A DNA stretch of 64,000 bases from Lobosporangium transversale. Lineage: Eukaryota; Mortierellomycota; Mortierellomycetes; Mortierellales; Mortierellaceae. The stretch covers positions 237,576 to 301,575 of the forward strand of contig NW_019029031.1 of assembly GCF_002105155.1 (NCBI RefSeq), given 5' to 3'. The translations under genes and the position numbers were made by a program. The notes under the pieces were generated by a model that was given only the letters and a program-made list of their open reading frames with translations, was not told where the DNA came from and did no database searches. Positions within the stretch are counted from its first letter, which is position 1. Every line of letters begins with the position of its first letter. Shown here piece by piece: positions 23,896 through 36,532 of the stretch.

Positions 23896-24601
23896 GCGGC
23901 AGTGCAAGACCAAGTCCAGTGAAGATGGCCAAAAAGGGTGGAAATGAGGAGGAGCGGGGGATGAATGAATGAATAGTTGTTGTTGTTGTTGTTGTTGTTT
24001 GTTAGTGGTTATTGGAAAATGACAATGACAGGGGTTTTTTTATTTTTGCTTACGACCTGGAGCTCATAACTTTAATGCATGGTTTAAAATGCATGCAACT
24101 CTCTTTACTCTCTAAGAATTGCTCATCTTGGTCTCCTACTCTGGCTTTTGCCAGGTTCTCCTCCTGCCGCCCCCCCCCCCCCCCCCCTACCCTTCCTCTC
24201 TGATCTGCTGTTTTTCGCCCCAGTCCCTACCTTTTAAAAGGAAACCCACAACGCTATGGGTGCAACGCTTTGTTCAAAGGTAGTGAGTAATGGTGAAAGT
24301 GCGTCCAAGGAAGTGTTTTAGCAGGTGCCCTATGCATCATTCCATATACCAAGCTCATTAAAATACAGAATGGGTGCTGAGTTCCTGGTCAGCCTTCAGA
24401 GAGTATAGGTCCTCTCTCATTCATAATTGTATTAAATTAAGTAAAATGAAGATATTGATCATCGCCCAGTGTTCCTCCTCATTTTTTTTTTTTTTTTTTT
24501 TATTTGCTTTTAGTTACTTCTATCCTGTCTCCACAGAGGTCGAACCCCTAATAATAGAATGCAAGAGATAAAAAGATTTGTCATGCTAAATGTACATGTA
24601 G

Positions 24602-24632
<31 letters not shown>

Positions 24633-24969
24633 AGGAGGCGTACTATTTTCTACTTACATTAAGCCTTGAGATAGTTGTTGAGCTTCTGGAGCGTTCCCTC
24701 CAGAAACGAAAATTATTTACATGCCAACACTCCAGAGCTCCAGCTTCTTCCCAATCCGCACCCAAAAATATCGATCTAGACTAACTACTCATCGGCTTTT
24801 TATGCCGTAGGCGGATAGCCCATGTTATCAATTTCAGGCAGTTTCCTGCACTCTTACCCCTGAAAATGCGTATGTACTGGGGACATAAAATAAACAACAG
24901 AGAAGGGGCTAAAAACGCAATTTAGCTTCGCCAGCCTTGTTATCTATGAGGAGGCAAGAGAAATACATA

Positions 24970-25181
24970 GAGTCCTCGCCAAAAGGTCGCGAGCTAGTTA
25001 TATTCTTCAACGCTTTAAATTAAATAAATTGCCTGCATTTCTAGACATAGAAAAAAAACACGAACAAACCCCAAAATATCTATTGAATCATTTTCTGTCT
25101 TCATACGCAAACTCATTGTTTTTCATATTTTAATTTAAATTATTTTTAAACATATCCACTTCATGATTCAGGCGGGGACTC
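24970..25181. mobile_element. MITE related to the Tc1/mariner element at 18016
   Basis: The left end GAGTCCTCGCC matches the first 11 bases of the 18016-19319 element. The right end GGCGGGGACTC is its inverted counterpart with one mismatch. TA flanks both sides (24968-24969 and 25182-25183). At 212 bp with no coding capacity, it fits a short non-autonomous derivative. Confidence 0.7.
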
Positions 25182-25414
25182 TAGTGCATAGTGCATTGTG
25201 CAGAGTATATTTTATTTTGAATATTATTTTTAAAAAAAGAAGAAACAAACTTGTTTAGGTTCACTACGCCGCCGTTCCATTACACCTTGTGATGAACGAA
25301 GTCGGTGAAACATTTGCGTTACACGATTTATACATGAAAACGCGTACATATATACGAGCTCAAATAACGAGAGCCAATAGACGAATATTTTCCTTTTGGA
25401 CGATGTGATATTTT

Positions 25415-25550
25415 AAAGTCAGCCACCAATCAGGATCATGAACTCATATATTTTTAAAATACTTAATTTGAATTGGATTTAATAGAGATATCTTTTTGTT
25501 CTATTCAATTTAACAAATATGTATGCCCCTGACCTTCCCTACTTTGTACA
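25415..25550. mobile_element. Decayed derivative of the same Tc1/mariner family
   Basis: TTTTTAAAATACTTAATTTG near 25450 resembles the inner left end of the 18016 element (TTTTTTAAAATGCTCAATTT). ATGCCCCTGACCTTCC near 25524 resembles its right-end ATGTGTCCCTGACTTTC. The outermost bases are no longer recognisable. Confidence 0.4.
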
Positions 25551-25603
25551 AACAAATCACAGTAGACTAATCTTGGAGCGGATTAGGAAGATTTCGAAAA
25601 ATA

Positions 25604-25647
25604 TTCAATTCAATTCAATTTAATTCAATTCAATTCAATTCAATTCA
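25604..25647. repeat. (AATTC)n microsatellite
   Basis: About eight copies of CAATT/AATTC with one interruption. Confidence 0.85.
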
Positions 25648-25737
25648 AAAAAAAAACTTTTGTAATATTTTTCTAAATCATTATCGTTCTCATTCATTCG
25701 TTATAAGATGCTAAAATATATATGATATCGCCCATTT

Positions 25738-25892
25738 CATTTGGTCACGATCTTTTATATTTTTAATCTAAAAACGATGATTGAATTGGTCGTGGCGACA
25801 TCTCACTGCCTGACGAACTTGGAACAAGCGAGCTAATTGGCCGCCAATACACTTGAGGGTATTCAAAAAATATAAGGGATCGCAACCAAATG
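25738..25892 (+). mobile_element. Short foldback/MITE-like element, copy 3
   Basis: The ends CATTTGGTCACGATC and GATCGCAACCAAATG are near-perfect inverted repeats. The interior (AATCTAAAAACGATGATTGA, then GGGTATTCAA) matches copies 1 and 2 near 10.7 and 11.6 kb. This is the best-preserved copy, at 155 bp and without coding capacity. Confidence 0.7.
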
Positions 25893-26332
25893 AACCGGAT
25901 TATCATCATAATATATACAATACATTTTGTCCAGCCCCTGTTGGTGTGGCTTCATATTATCCTCACAGTCCGTCCCCCATCGCTTTCATGATTTGGAGCT
26001 GTTATCAGCGACGAAAAAGGCTTCTAAAGAAATCGTTCTTACGACTACGCGAGCATGAATCTCAACAGGGATCTCTTGTGGAGGTCGTTTTCTAGGAATT
26101 GTCAATGATGCAACAAAGGTAAAGATTGTTATGGCATATATTTCACGCTCAAATTAGAGAGGTTTAATAGATATTAGATATTTGAACTGGATTTGTAATA
26201 GGAGGCACGCTCCCAATACGTTTCTTATAGAAGAGAGTCAACTTTTTTAAAATTATACTATAAGCTACATAATATAGTTTTCATCTCTTATTTGCATAAT
26301 TTATTTATTTTTTTTTTTTTTTTTTGCTTTCT

Positions 26333-29300
26333 TTACACACCTCCAAGCAACCATTCAACCACACGATCCTCATCATCATCCTCCGCTTTGGCTGCTGGCA
26401 CTGTTACCCATTGCAACTGCTTCTGAAGCTTTTCTGGTGTCTCTGTTGATGTTGATGTGGATGTTGATGTGGATGTGGATGTGGATGTGGAAGTCGACAC
26501 ACCTTTGGTCGTCGTTGTCTTTTTCTTCCTCTTCTCCACCTTTCCAATTAGTGCATCATCCTCTCTTTGATCCTGCAAATCATCCAAGAATGCTACTGGC
26601 TCAGTCTGCACTCCACGTTCAATACCCTCCACCATTTTGGCCATGGCTGCATGGAAAATCGTATCCAGCATCCGCATCGACGCCTCAAAGTTACCAGCGG
26701 CAAACAATTTTTGACGGATCAACACCAAATCCGTTGGCGTCAAAGGAATGACCTGTGTGCTTGGAACTGGACTTGTGGGCGTTGGAGGACGGCCTGATTG
26801 AAGACTATCTTTGGAAGAACCCTTCTTGAGAGTCCTTTTATTCATACTGCTCTCAGCTGTAAAGGATGTCCCAGCTCCAGCGGTCGCACTGGTAATACCA
26901 TTAATAGCAGATGCAAACGCAGTCGATGATGATGATAAAGTCGTCACTGCTCTGTTCTTCTTACGCATACCACCAGCTGAACTCATCTTTGTCTTCTTGC
27001 CATCAGCACCCATCTCGCCAGCAGCCAATCGTTCCAGACGACGAGCCTCTCGCTCCTTTGCCCGAAGTTGTTGGAGATAAATGCGACGGTCCTGACCCTC
27101 TTCATCATCATCGTCCTCCAAGTCATCCGAATCTTCACTTTCGTCTTCATCTCCCCCATTTCCCCCCTCGCCCTCAGATGTGATTGTGTGAATCATCTCG
27201 TCTACTACACTGACATAGCCATTAGCAGACGAAGAGAAAGCACTTTGTTGCTTCACATCCAAAGATCGGACCAGCTGCTCCTTGGATGGTTGCTTCTGCA
27301 AAGTAATCTTGGTCTCAGTGTTGCTATCATCGTCCGAGTCCTCATCATCATACTTGTTCGCAAGGTCAACAAGACTGACTGTCGATCCGTTTGGCAACAT
27401 ACTCTTGGCTGACATGAATGATTCATGCTTCTTCCGCCTATGCTCACCATCAACCGTATACCCATCATCGTCATCATCATCATCCTCATCTTCCTCTGAA
27501 TCAGAGTAATGCCACTTCTCCGGAGGCTGAATTCCTTGTGCCATATCTTCATCATCATAGTCCATGTCATCGTCATCATCCTCAAGATCCTCATCATCCT
27601 CATCATTTCCTAAATCAAGGCCCATGCTCTGACGGTGACGTGCCCTTGAGAGCGCATCCATAGCCTGAGCAGCCTCATCCACAAAGATAGAATGGCGGTT
27701 GCCGGAATTGACTGCGGTGGCGGTCTTGCGAGGTACAGGCACAACAATGGGTATCTCTTCCTCTTCTTCATCCAAGGCATCCTGGCGACGAATCTGCTGC
27801 TGCTGCTGCTGCTGACGACTGGCTGTTCCATCGATAGACATATCACTGGCACGCTTCTTAATTGGTGACGTACGATCCATATCCTGTTCGATGATGGCTG
27901 TGGTAGAAGCAGCCTGGAAACGGCTTCCATTCTCTGAAGTTGGTGGGGTTGCCATCATCTTCATTTGCCGCTCTTGTTGCCGCTGTTGCTGTTGTTGTTT
28001 AGCGGCTGCGGCTGCTGCTGCTGCTGCTGCTGTCAGCGTTCTGGTGGTGGCAGAAGGCAAGCGGTCCTTCAATGTTTCCATCTCGGGTGAAGTTGCAGGT
28101 GAGACCATTCCGTCCGCACTCATCTTGCCGGCTCTCTCGCCTGCGCTTCGACTGTACTGACGACCTTCGACATCACTATCTGAATCATTCAAAGCTTCTG
28201 CCTTGTTTGCAGACTCTGATGAAGTAAGAGTGGTAGCGGTGGGGGCGGCGGCCATACGTGCTGACGCTGCTAATGATGATGATGATGTAGAGGTAGAAAT
28301 AGGGCCATGAGCAGGAGTAGTAGGGTCGACATCAGAGTCTTCAAAAACCGCGACCTTTGCCTTTGCAGCCCTTACGGCTGCAATAGCTGCTGCAGCTGCT
28401 GCAGCTCCAGGAGAGGTACCAAGAGTTTGTTTTGGATGAATCTCTCCAGAATTATTGGCAGATACATTAGTGGATGAATTACGATCCTGTTGATAAAATG
28501 GATTGGCTCGGATGGTGCCCTCCAAGGAGATACGGTTGGGAATATTTTGGAGATGATCCTGTAGCTTGAATCCATGTGAAGGTGGTTGTACAGTTTTTGA
28601 AAGCCTTTCCTGAATGAATTGGACTTTACCATGTGCGATCAAGCTTGCGGTACTGGCAGAAGGACTGATACTGTTACCGCTGCCGGCAGAGACCGAGTTG
28701 GATCGAGGTGAGGGCGATACAGGGCTCAGCCCTTCGAGAGGATTGTTTCGATGAAATTGTTGGGGTGACTGAAGAGGCGAGTTTGTGATGGGGAAATTTG
28801 GACGCGGTGAAGTGGATCGAGGAGAGTTGGGCCTAGGTGAGAGCGGTCGAGGCAATCCTGCTTCTAGTCCTGCACGAGAGTCATGAAGAGTACCCACAAA
28901 ACCTGTCCTGATGGGTGAAGTTACTTCCTGGTTCAATGACATGCTGCGGGACGGAATAGGAATGGCCCTGATTCCGCTGCCACTAGTCTCGGGGCTCGTA
29001 GATTGTGGGTATTGGCCCGTGGAGGTGGCAGCTGTTTGATTATTGGTAGCCCTTACCGGTACTGGGACCGCCAGGGTCTTGTTTGATACTGCTCGTTTAT
29101 TGTTATTATCCGATGAATTCACAATACCTCTACCACTTGTGTTGTTGCTGCTGTTGTTATTGCTGTCAGGTGGTAATGGGAACCCTGATGATGCTGCAAT
29201 ATTTGAGCGCGAATCCAGTGACGTAGCTCGGTCTCGGCTAGCGGTTACCGAGAATTGCTGCTGCTGGAGTTGTTGTTGCTGTTGTTGCTGTTGTTGCTGT

Positions 29301-31793
29301 TGTTGCTGTTGCTGATGCAAAGTATCATATGCATTTGATCCGCCAGACTCCTGTCTCTCCGGGTGATAAGAGGTTGCCGACGCTGATACTGTTGTTACCT
29401 GAGTCGTCGACGATAAGATTGAGGTCTGACCAGAATGTCCGCTGTATACGCTTCCATGAGTTGAGTTGGATGCAGATCCAGTACCTGACGGCTGCTGTGC
29501 GATGTTGAAGCTTCGAGCAGAGGTAGGGGAGCTGGCGACATTGCTGCTGTTGCTGTCCATCGATGAGCGTTGCATAGAGTTGCGACCCAAGCGACCCATG
29601 AAGCTCTTGATAGGGTTCTTGCTACCGCTATGGCTATTGCTGCTGCTGCTGCTGCTGTGGGTAGATTCAGAGCTCGGGATCACGAGAGGCTCACTCATGG
29701 GCTGTAGATGCTCCGAATATGAGCTCTTTGGCGAGGAATTGCCTAAAAGCTGTCCCGGCTCATTGGTAGCCTGTGCAACTGTCTTCAAGGATGCATCGAC
29801 ATTCCTAGAGCCGCTTGATAGAATGGGGCTTCGGGATCCAATGGATGACAACGGTGTGCCCGCTGTAGACAAAGTAAATTCCGAACTAAATGTTGAAGTT
29901 GAGGCCCTCTCCATCATATCCTGCTGCTTGTTGGCACCATTTTCTGCAATACCAAGTCCCTGATAACTGGGTGATTGATCCTGAGCCTGTTGTTGCTGCA
30001 GAGATGACTCTGAGGAAGTAGCTGACAGACCCTGTTTTTTCATAGTAGATTGAGAAATACCTGATGAGTTGGTTGGAAGAGCAGGTACAGTAGGTGGAGG
30101 TGGATGACTTTGAGATTCTGATGCAAAGGGTGCTTGGTTATTCTTGCGTCCGCTTGCTGCAGGTACATTGCCACCAGTACTGTTGCTGCTGTTGTTGGCT
30201 GTTTCTCTTTGGGTGGCTTGACTAGGTTTACGGCCATGTCTGCCCTCTCTTCCATTAAGCATGGAGGTAGCTCGAGAGGACGACCGAGAAGCGACAGCTC
30301 CACCCAAAGCTCCAGTCTTGCGATGGACTTCGATTGTCCGAAGACGGTTAGGTGTGAGTGAGACTTTCATAGTTTCTCCAGAATTGAAGAGCATTTCAAA
30401 ATCGTTCTTCTTCTTGAGCTTATTTTCTTCATCCTATATGGAATTCCAAGTAAAGAAACGATTTATTAGCCAATAGTCAATCGAAAAGCCACGAAATAAA
30501 ATAAAAAAAAAAAATAAAAAAAAAAGTGAAACTAAACTAGTGTACTTACTGGAGTGGAATCCCAGTCTCCGAACTGAGGGCGATTAGGATCGATAATAAG
30601 ATCATCATCCTCAAAATCCGTTGGCAACTGTACCTCAAGCTTTGGCTTATCAGAATTACCTAGCCTCAGTTGTTTTCCCCAGCTTCCTGAACGTTTGACT
30701 GTCGCAGGGGTTTGCTCTTCGGCTAGAATGAAAATGAGAAGTATCCATTTTAGTTCCAGGAACATAATGTATGGTGCACATGCCCATTATTCATATTCAT
30801 CTTCATTTGTCATTATGATGGATGTGGTCTGCAATATAAAAATAAATGGGAGGCATGAGAGTAGTAGACATGAGGGAGTTAGATGAGGGGAAAGAGAAAG
30901 AGAGAAAAAAAAAAAAAAAAAAAAAACCTACGTCGAGAGCCTGTGCCCGGCATAATGAGAGAATTTCGGAAACGTTTCTGAAGTTGGGTTTTTAGGATCA
31001 TGGTCTCGAATGTATGCTCGATCTGCCGGTCTTCCAGTAATGCAACATAGACTTCCCGAACAGTGACCATATCAGCGTGGTCCTGTCGATCAGCGATGGT
31101 AGAGGCAATCTGAAGAACATATTCGGCCACATGTTCCAGTACGGCTGTGACATAGATCGCAATCAACGTTGGTACATTAATGGCATTATTAGGGTTTCCA
31201 GCCGGTGAGCCCAATCGCTCACCGAGCTTACTATAGTATTGACATTTGGCACGGAATTGTTCAAAGACTTGCTCGACCCTTGTCTCATCTGAATCCGCAT
31301 TGAATAAGGAGGAGGTACAGCTGGGCTGGCCACTGGCACCCATATGGTTCATGGTATCTTTACCCCCCATGTCAAGATAGCTTTTAGCCTCTAACTCTGC
31401 CTCGACAATAGCATTCTTGCCAAGAGATGTAGGGAATGTTTGATAGACTGCAGCTTTGATTCGACTGGTCTCAAGTCCCTTGGCGGTGTCGACTAGGATG
31501 AAGAGAAGCTCATCCAAGAATGCGTTCAAGGCCTGGAGACCGTCTGTGGAGATTACATATGGCGATGCATCCGCCAGAATTGCATTGGCGAACTTTTGTG
31601 CAATGTACCGCACCTCTGGAAGAAGCAAATAAAAAGAAGAAGCAATTACATGTTATATACATTGACACATTTACAAGTTTTAGGGTTAATGAATCCATCG
31701 ATTGATTTCAATCGACGTATCAAATAAATAAATACGTTCATTAAAGAGACACAATCATATCATTGTTGTCTTACCCTTTCGCTTTTCTGACAT
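26333..31793 (-). CDS. Histone-fold-like, low-complexity protein (four exons, about 1658 aa)
   Basis: Four exons on the minus strand keep frame through GT-AG junctions: 31793-31775, 31615-30932, 30722-30550 and 30433-26333. I do not recognise the protein by name. Residues about 7-234 are well ordered. The part around 153-205 (TLIAIYVTAVLEHVAEYVLQ, then a helix ending near ALLEDRQIEH) resembles an H2A-type histone fold. The preceding region may form a second helical unit. Exon 3 carries an acidic conserved-looking segment ending PQFGDWDSTP. The last exon is mostly disordered: Ser/Asn-rich, a glutamine tract near residue 667, alanine tracts, long Asp/Glu runs, then a helical segment (LVLIRQKLFAAGNFEASMRM) and a (ST)n stretch. 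A nuclear chromatin-linked role is a plausible inference only. CAG/GAT microsatellites make its length likely to vary. Confidence 0.85.
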
Positions 31794-33709
31794 GGTTGTG
31801 ACACTTGATAAATTAACAGTTGTTTCTTTCACCCCCCCGCTCAACTGGGTGTCTTGAAAATAAAAATTAAGCTGACAATTTGATTCAATTCGAAGCTGTG
31901 GACAAAACGACCGGGGGAAGTATGCGTATGTGAGGGTGTGGAGGATAAAAAAAAAAGAGAGGCAGAATTACTTTTTTCCTTGTGTCTGATGCTAAATAAC
32001 AACAGAAGAAACGTTGTACAAAATAAAATTAAAAAAGTGTTAGTGTGGATGACACAAGAAATGTACACAGCACAAGAGAACTTTCTTTTAGGATGAAGAC
32101 AAAACAAAAAGACAGGAACCGAAATGAACAAATGAGCACAATGAATGGAGAAAGTATTAAAAAAAAAAGGACCGTTCACAAACTCTACTATCCTGTTGTC
32201 CTGTTGCCTTTTCCTAAAGGAACATTAAAAAAGAAAAAAGAAAAAACTCTCTCTTTTTTTTTTATTTCCTTTGTGGATGTAATGCAAAAGAAGGGAGAAG
32301 AAAAAAGACCAGGATATCCGTGTTCATGCGAACCCAATGCGATTGTACCCAAAATAATAATAAGCATTTGCAATCAGAGATAACGCCCAACCCAATGCTC
32401 GCTGCGGGTCCGTAAGGTCCACAGATACATTCGATGACAAAAAAGATATGGGAGACTCCAGACAGATGTTACTATCACAACAAGTAGATGTACAATGTGT
32501 ATGTGTGTATATGCCTTCGTGCTCAAAGTTCGAAAAACATTATGCAGGATTTAACTGGGAAATAAATAGCACTGCATTAGATGTGGGGGAGATCGTTTGA
32601 AGATAAAAAAAAAAAAAAAAAAAAAAAAGTATGCAAGGTGATAATCAAAATCTGAGGAATCACGAAAAAGTGGAGAGGAGTAAAAGGAAAAGGCAGAGGA
32701 AGGACGAGGATAGAAAGAATAAGATGGAAGTAATGGCGGTGGTATGAAGAGATGGGAGAGGATAGGGTGGGTATATATTGATTCACTCACCCTTAGTGAT
32801 AGTTGAAGATTGGAAAGGGATTAGCAATATTAACAATATTATTAGTAGTGGATAGTTGTAACAATAAGAAAATTAAAAAAGTAATAACAGCGAGTGGGAA
32901 TATTAACAAAGGAGGAAAGGGAAGGGGAGGTGGTTAAAAATAAAGTCGTTGCGATGAGTCGAGATGAAATGCAGAATGAAAAGGTCGAGATGAATTAGAG
33001 TGATGGAGGGAGAGATGGCCGACCAGAAAGAAAAAAGGAGGGGGAGAATAAGGGGGAAGGCGCAAAGAGAGGAAAGAGAGGAAAGAGAGGAAAGAGAGAA
33101 AAGAAGAGAACTTTTTTTTTTTTTTTTTTTTTTTCACAACAAAAAACGTGGCTGTAAAACGTTTTTTTTTACCTCACAAGATTAGAGAAACAGCTGAAAG
33201 TGAAAGAGACTCATAAAGCTTTGTTTTTTGTAAAACACCTTGACCGGTTGAAGACCTTGAAACCTTTCTTTGAGAGCCGCCTTTTCTTTTTATTCCCCAA
33301 TAGGAATGACCGACGGAAAATAACGACCTGTATACACTCATGTACATCCACACATGCAAATGTACACGATTTGTTTATGACAAACATATTTGTATACAAA
33401 CAGAAACGACATGAATGCCATGAATAAAAAAATAAAATAAAAAAATGTTTGTCAACCATGAACAAACCTGAAGCTCTTTTGTGGAGATGTAGTGTAAAAT
33501 ACCTGTTACACAGTAAAGCAGTTAAACAGTCATTTAAGCAGAGGAGCCATATAAAAAAATAAAAAATAAAAACTGAGAGCACTGTTTGCTTTGCTACTGC
33601 GATTATTTACACTCTGTTTAGACTATATACAATAGGTCCAATTAAACACAAGCAATTATTGTGGATCTATAGGTTAAAATGATAGCTCTGCTCTCTCCTT
33701 TTGCTCACG

Positions 33710-33710
<1 letters not shown>

Positions 33711-33738
<28 letters not shown>
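33711..33738. repeat. (CT)n microsatellite
   Basis: An uninterrupted CT run of about 27 bp. Confidence 0.9.
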
Positions 33739-33743
<5 letters not shown>

Positions 33744-34070
33744 ACCTACAGTATATACATTCCTGCTCAGACCTTTCTGTCTGTCCCTTGCCTCTTGACC
33801 GCCTCATCCTGCCTGCCTGCTTGTTGTTTGCTTGTGTATTTTTGTATTTTTATGACTTGCAACTTGTTTGTTGATGTGTTTATAGCTCTATTATATATAA
33901 CTGCAATTCAGTATTTATATATATTTATATTTTATAATCCAATGCAACACAATGCAATATATATATTCTATACAATGTTACCCATTCACCTCATCTGCAT
34001 TTGTTATTTTGTCATTCACCACTGCAACTCTGTTTGTATACATTTATATTAGCTTAATGCCATTGTAAGG

Positions 34071-34097
<27 letters not shown>
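34071..34097. repeat. (AT)n microsatellite
   Basis: An uninterrupted AT run of about 27 bp. Confidence 0.9.
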
Positions 34098-34102
<5 letters not shown>

Positions 34103-35283
34103 CTGTACCAAGGCGTTTGTGTGCACCTTCTTCGCACATTGACAAACGCAAGGACGCACGCACTCATGTACCTACACATCATTATACACATCATTTACAT
34201 CGATTAGCATCTGCTCTTGTCGCCTACGATCAGGAATAACGGATCACTATGAACTATTGCCTGCTATTACCACGATTATCTACGAGCAACTTGTTCACTA
34301 CTACACCATCGATACCTCCCCTGGCCTAACTTTTGCGTTTCAGGAATATTTCAAACAAGGGAAACAAGGGCGAAATCATAGTATAATCAATCGGATTGTT
34401 AAAAATGAATTTTGTTGGTGTTGTTTGTGTCCGTGTGTATAGTCTGCGCATTTAGAATGAGTAATTTTCCATGTCCATAGTGTGGTCCATGTGTCCATGT
34501 TATTTATTGCTCAGCCAATCATCTTTTTTATTTGCTTACCTGAACTTCCCCCCCCCTCTTTTCCCTTTTTTTTTTTTTTTTTTACTTTCTTTCTTTTCTT
34601 TCTGCAATTTTTTTTTGTACATGCAATGGAGGAGGTTTTTGTTGTTGTTCTGTCCTATCAACAGATCCAAGATTGAATAAGGGGGCCAGGAGAAGCAGTC
34701 TACAGAATTATGACCGTTTGCTTAATGATAAACCACAACGCGTATAACCCTGAAACTGAACCATTTTTTTTACCTCCTTCCTCCTCCTCCTTCAAATTAA
34801 AAAAGCAAATACCCGGTCCGCAATGCTTTTTTACCTTTCTTAAGAGAGTTTGAAAGATTTGTTCAGATCATATTTATATACAACCTTTATGCCCTATATC
34901 TATACATGTAACCATCTGTCAGGGATTGGTTGTACATTAAAAAAAAAAAAAAAAAAAAAAGTCTAAAAAAGAGAGTATGTCGGAGAAGGAAAGCGATCGC
35001 CAAATCTCTCAATCTCTTTTCTATTCCTGTCCAAATTTACGAGCAAAGTCAACGGTTTTCTTTTTTTTTTTTTTTTTTTTTTTTTGGTAAAAAAACAATA
35101 AAAAACAAAAGGGCTCTCAACAGACTTTATAATAGCAATTTTAGCTTTTCTTTTGTCGTTTGTCAAAAGATGTTGTCTCTTGATGGCGTTGCGTTCTCTC
35201 TTTTTCTTTTTTTTTTTTTTTTTTTTTTTTTGGATTTTGCTTACATATATACTTCGAGTCTTCCCGAGCTTTTTTTAAGCTTG

Positions 35284-35323
<40 letters not shown>

Positions 35324-36380
35324 AAAGAGGAGTGAAGAGAAAGAAGTAGACCAAACTATGCTACATGTCCATAACACGACACTATACTATACCACATAAT
35401 ATCGAACATAAAAAAACGAAGCTCTCAATGATTACAATGATGAATCATGATGCGACAGCGAGAGAAAAAAAAAATATAAAATATAAAAGAATAAAGGCCT
35501 TGGCTCACTTCTTCCTTCCTTCTCCCTTTCTCTCCCTCCTTTTTCCTAAAAGTCCATTCTACATTCAATAGGGCTTGGGCTTTTTTTTTTTTTTTTTTTT
35601 TCCTTCTTTTTTAGCTAACCTCACTCCATCTCCTTTTTGTCAGTGAAATAATGAACTAATAACCCAAAGACGGGATAAACGGGATATATACAAAAGATCA
35701 TGGCTCTCTCTTTCTGTCTGTCTTTTGTAATAATGGTTGTACAAGACCTGCCAAACGCGTAAAAAATTATGCACCTTCCAATAAGCTTTCTTCACATAAA
35801 ATTATTTTCCTAAAGCTGTGCCTTCCTTCCCTTCGGACCCACAAATAAAAACATTTACTCAACCCTTGAAATACTCAGTATCTGACCCAAAAGAGATACA
35901 TTGCAATTTCATTTAGACAAATTTATCCAACTGTGGTCGCAACAAATATCAAAAATTAAGAAAGGATATTGTCATTTGTTTATTTGAATAATAATGGTAC
36001 AAAGAGAAGAAAAAAAAAATTGTACAATAAAAAAGAGGAATCAAAATGATGGGAATAATAAAACAATGCGAGAAAAGAACCAAAAAATAAAAATAAAAAA
36101 GAGCTCGACAAATACAAAAAAAAACATCGAATCAAAATAAAATCTAAAAAAAAAAAAATTAATAAATAAATAAAACAATGAAACAGATGCAAAAGCTACA
36201 GCTACAACGAGAAAATGTATAATTGTTTGTTCTCTGGGGAATATGGTTACTTTTTTTTTTTTCTTTTTCCTTGATAAACGTCAACGGGATTCCCATCAAT
36301 CAGTAGACGAAGAAAGAAACAATGAGGGGGCTTTCTTTCCTAGATATGTCATCGTTCTTGTCTGTGCAGCCTGCCGTCCC

Positions 36381-36416
<36 letters not shown>

Positions 36417-36532
36417 TACCCTCAAAATCCATGATTGTTTTTGTTGATACATTGTAATTTGGATATACTGGAAGTATTGTCGCATACTCTTTTTTTTTTT
36501 TTTTTTTTTTTTCTGTATGTGTATGTGTGTGC

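Larger units (their letters stand above)
23128..26332. other. Gene-free stretch rich in small transposon derivatives
   Basis: No supported gene. The stretch contains a TA-flanked MITE (24970-25181), a decayed relative of the Tc1 element (about 25415-25550), a pentanucleotide microsatellite (25604-25647), a foldback-family copy (25738-25892) and poly(A) or poly(T) tracts near 24482, 24601 and 26305. Confidence 0.6.
31794..36532. other. Intergenic region with microsatellites
   Basis: No gene is supported. The part nearest 31.8 kb should hold the promoter and 5' UTR of the histone-fold gene. The part nearest 36.5 kb should hold the 3' UTR of the BTG gene. It contains a run of about 14 CT (33711-33738), an AT run (34071-34097), and poly(T) or poly(A) tracts near 32610, 33113, 34569, 34939, 35061, 35210, 35284, 35581, 36383 and 36489. 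Confidence 0.6.

Noticed and set aside
26437..29963. Many plus-strand open frames opposite the large minus-strand exon
   Set aside because: They arise from CAG, GAT and CAT repeats on the opposite strand of a convincing gene.
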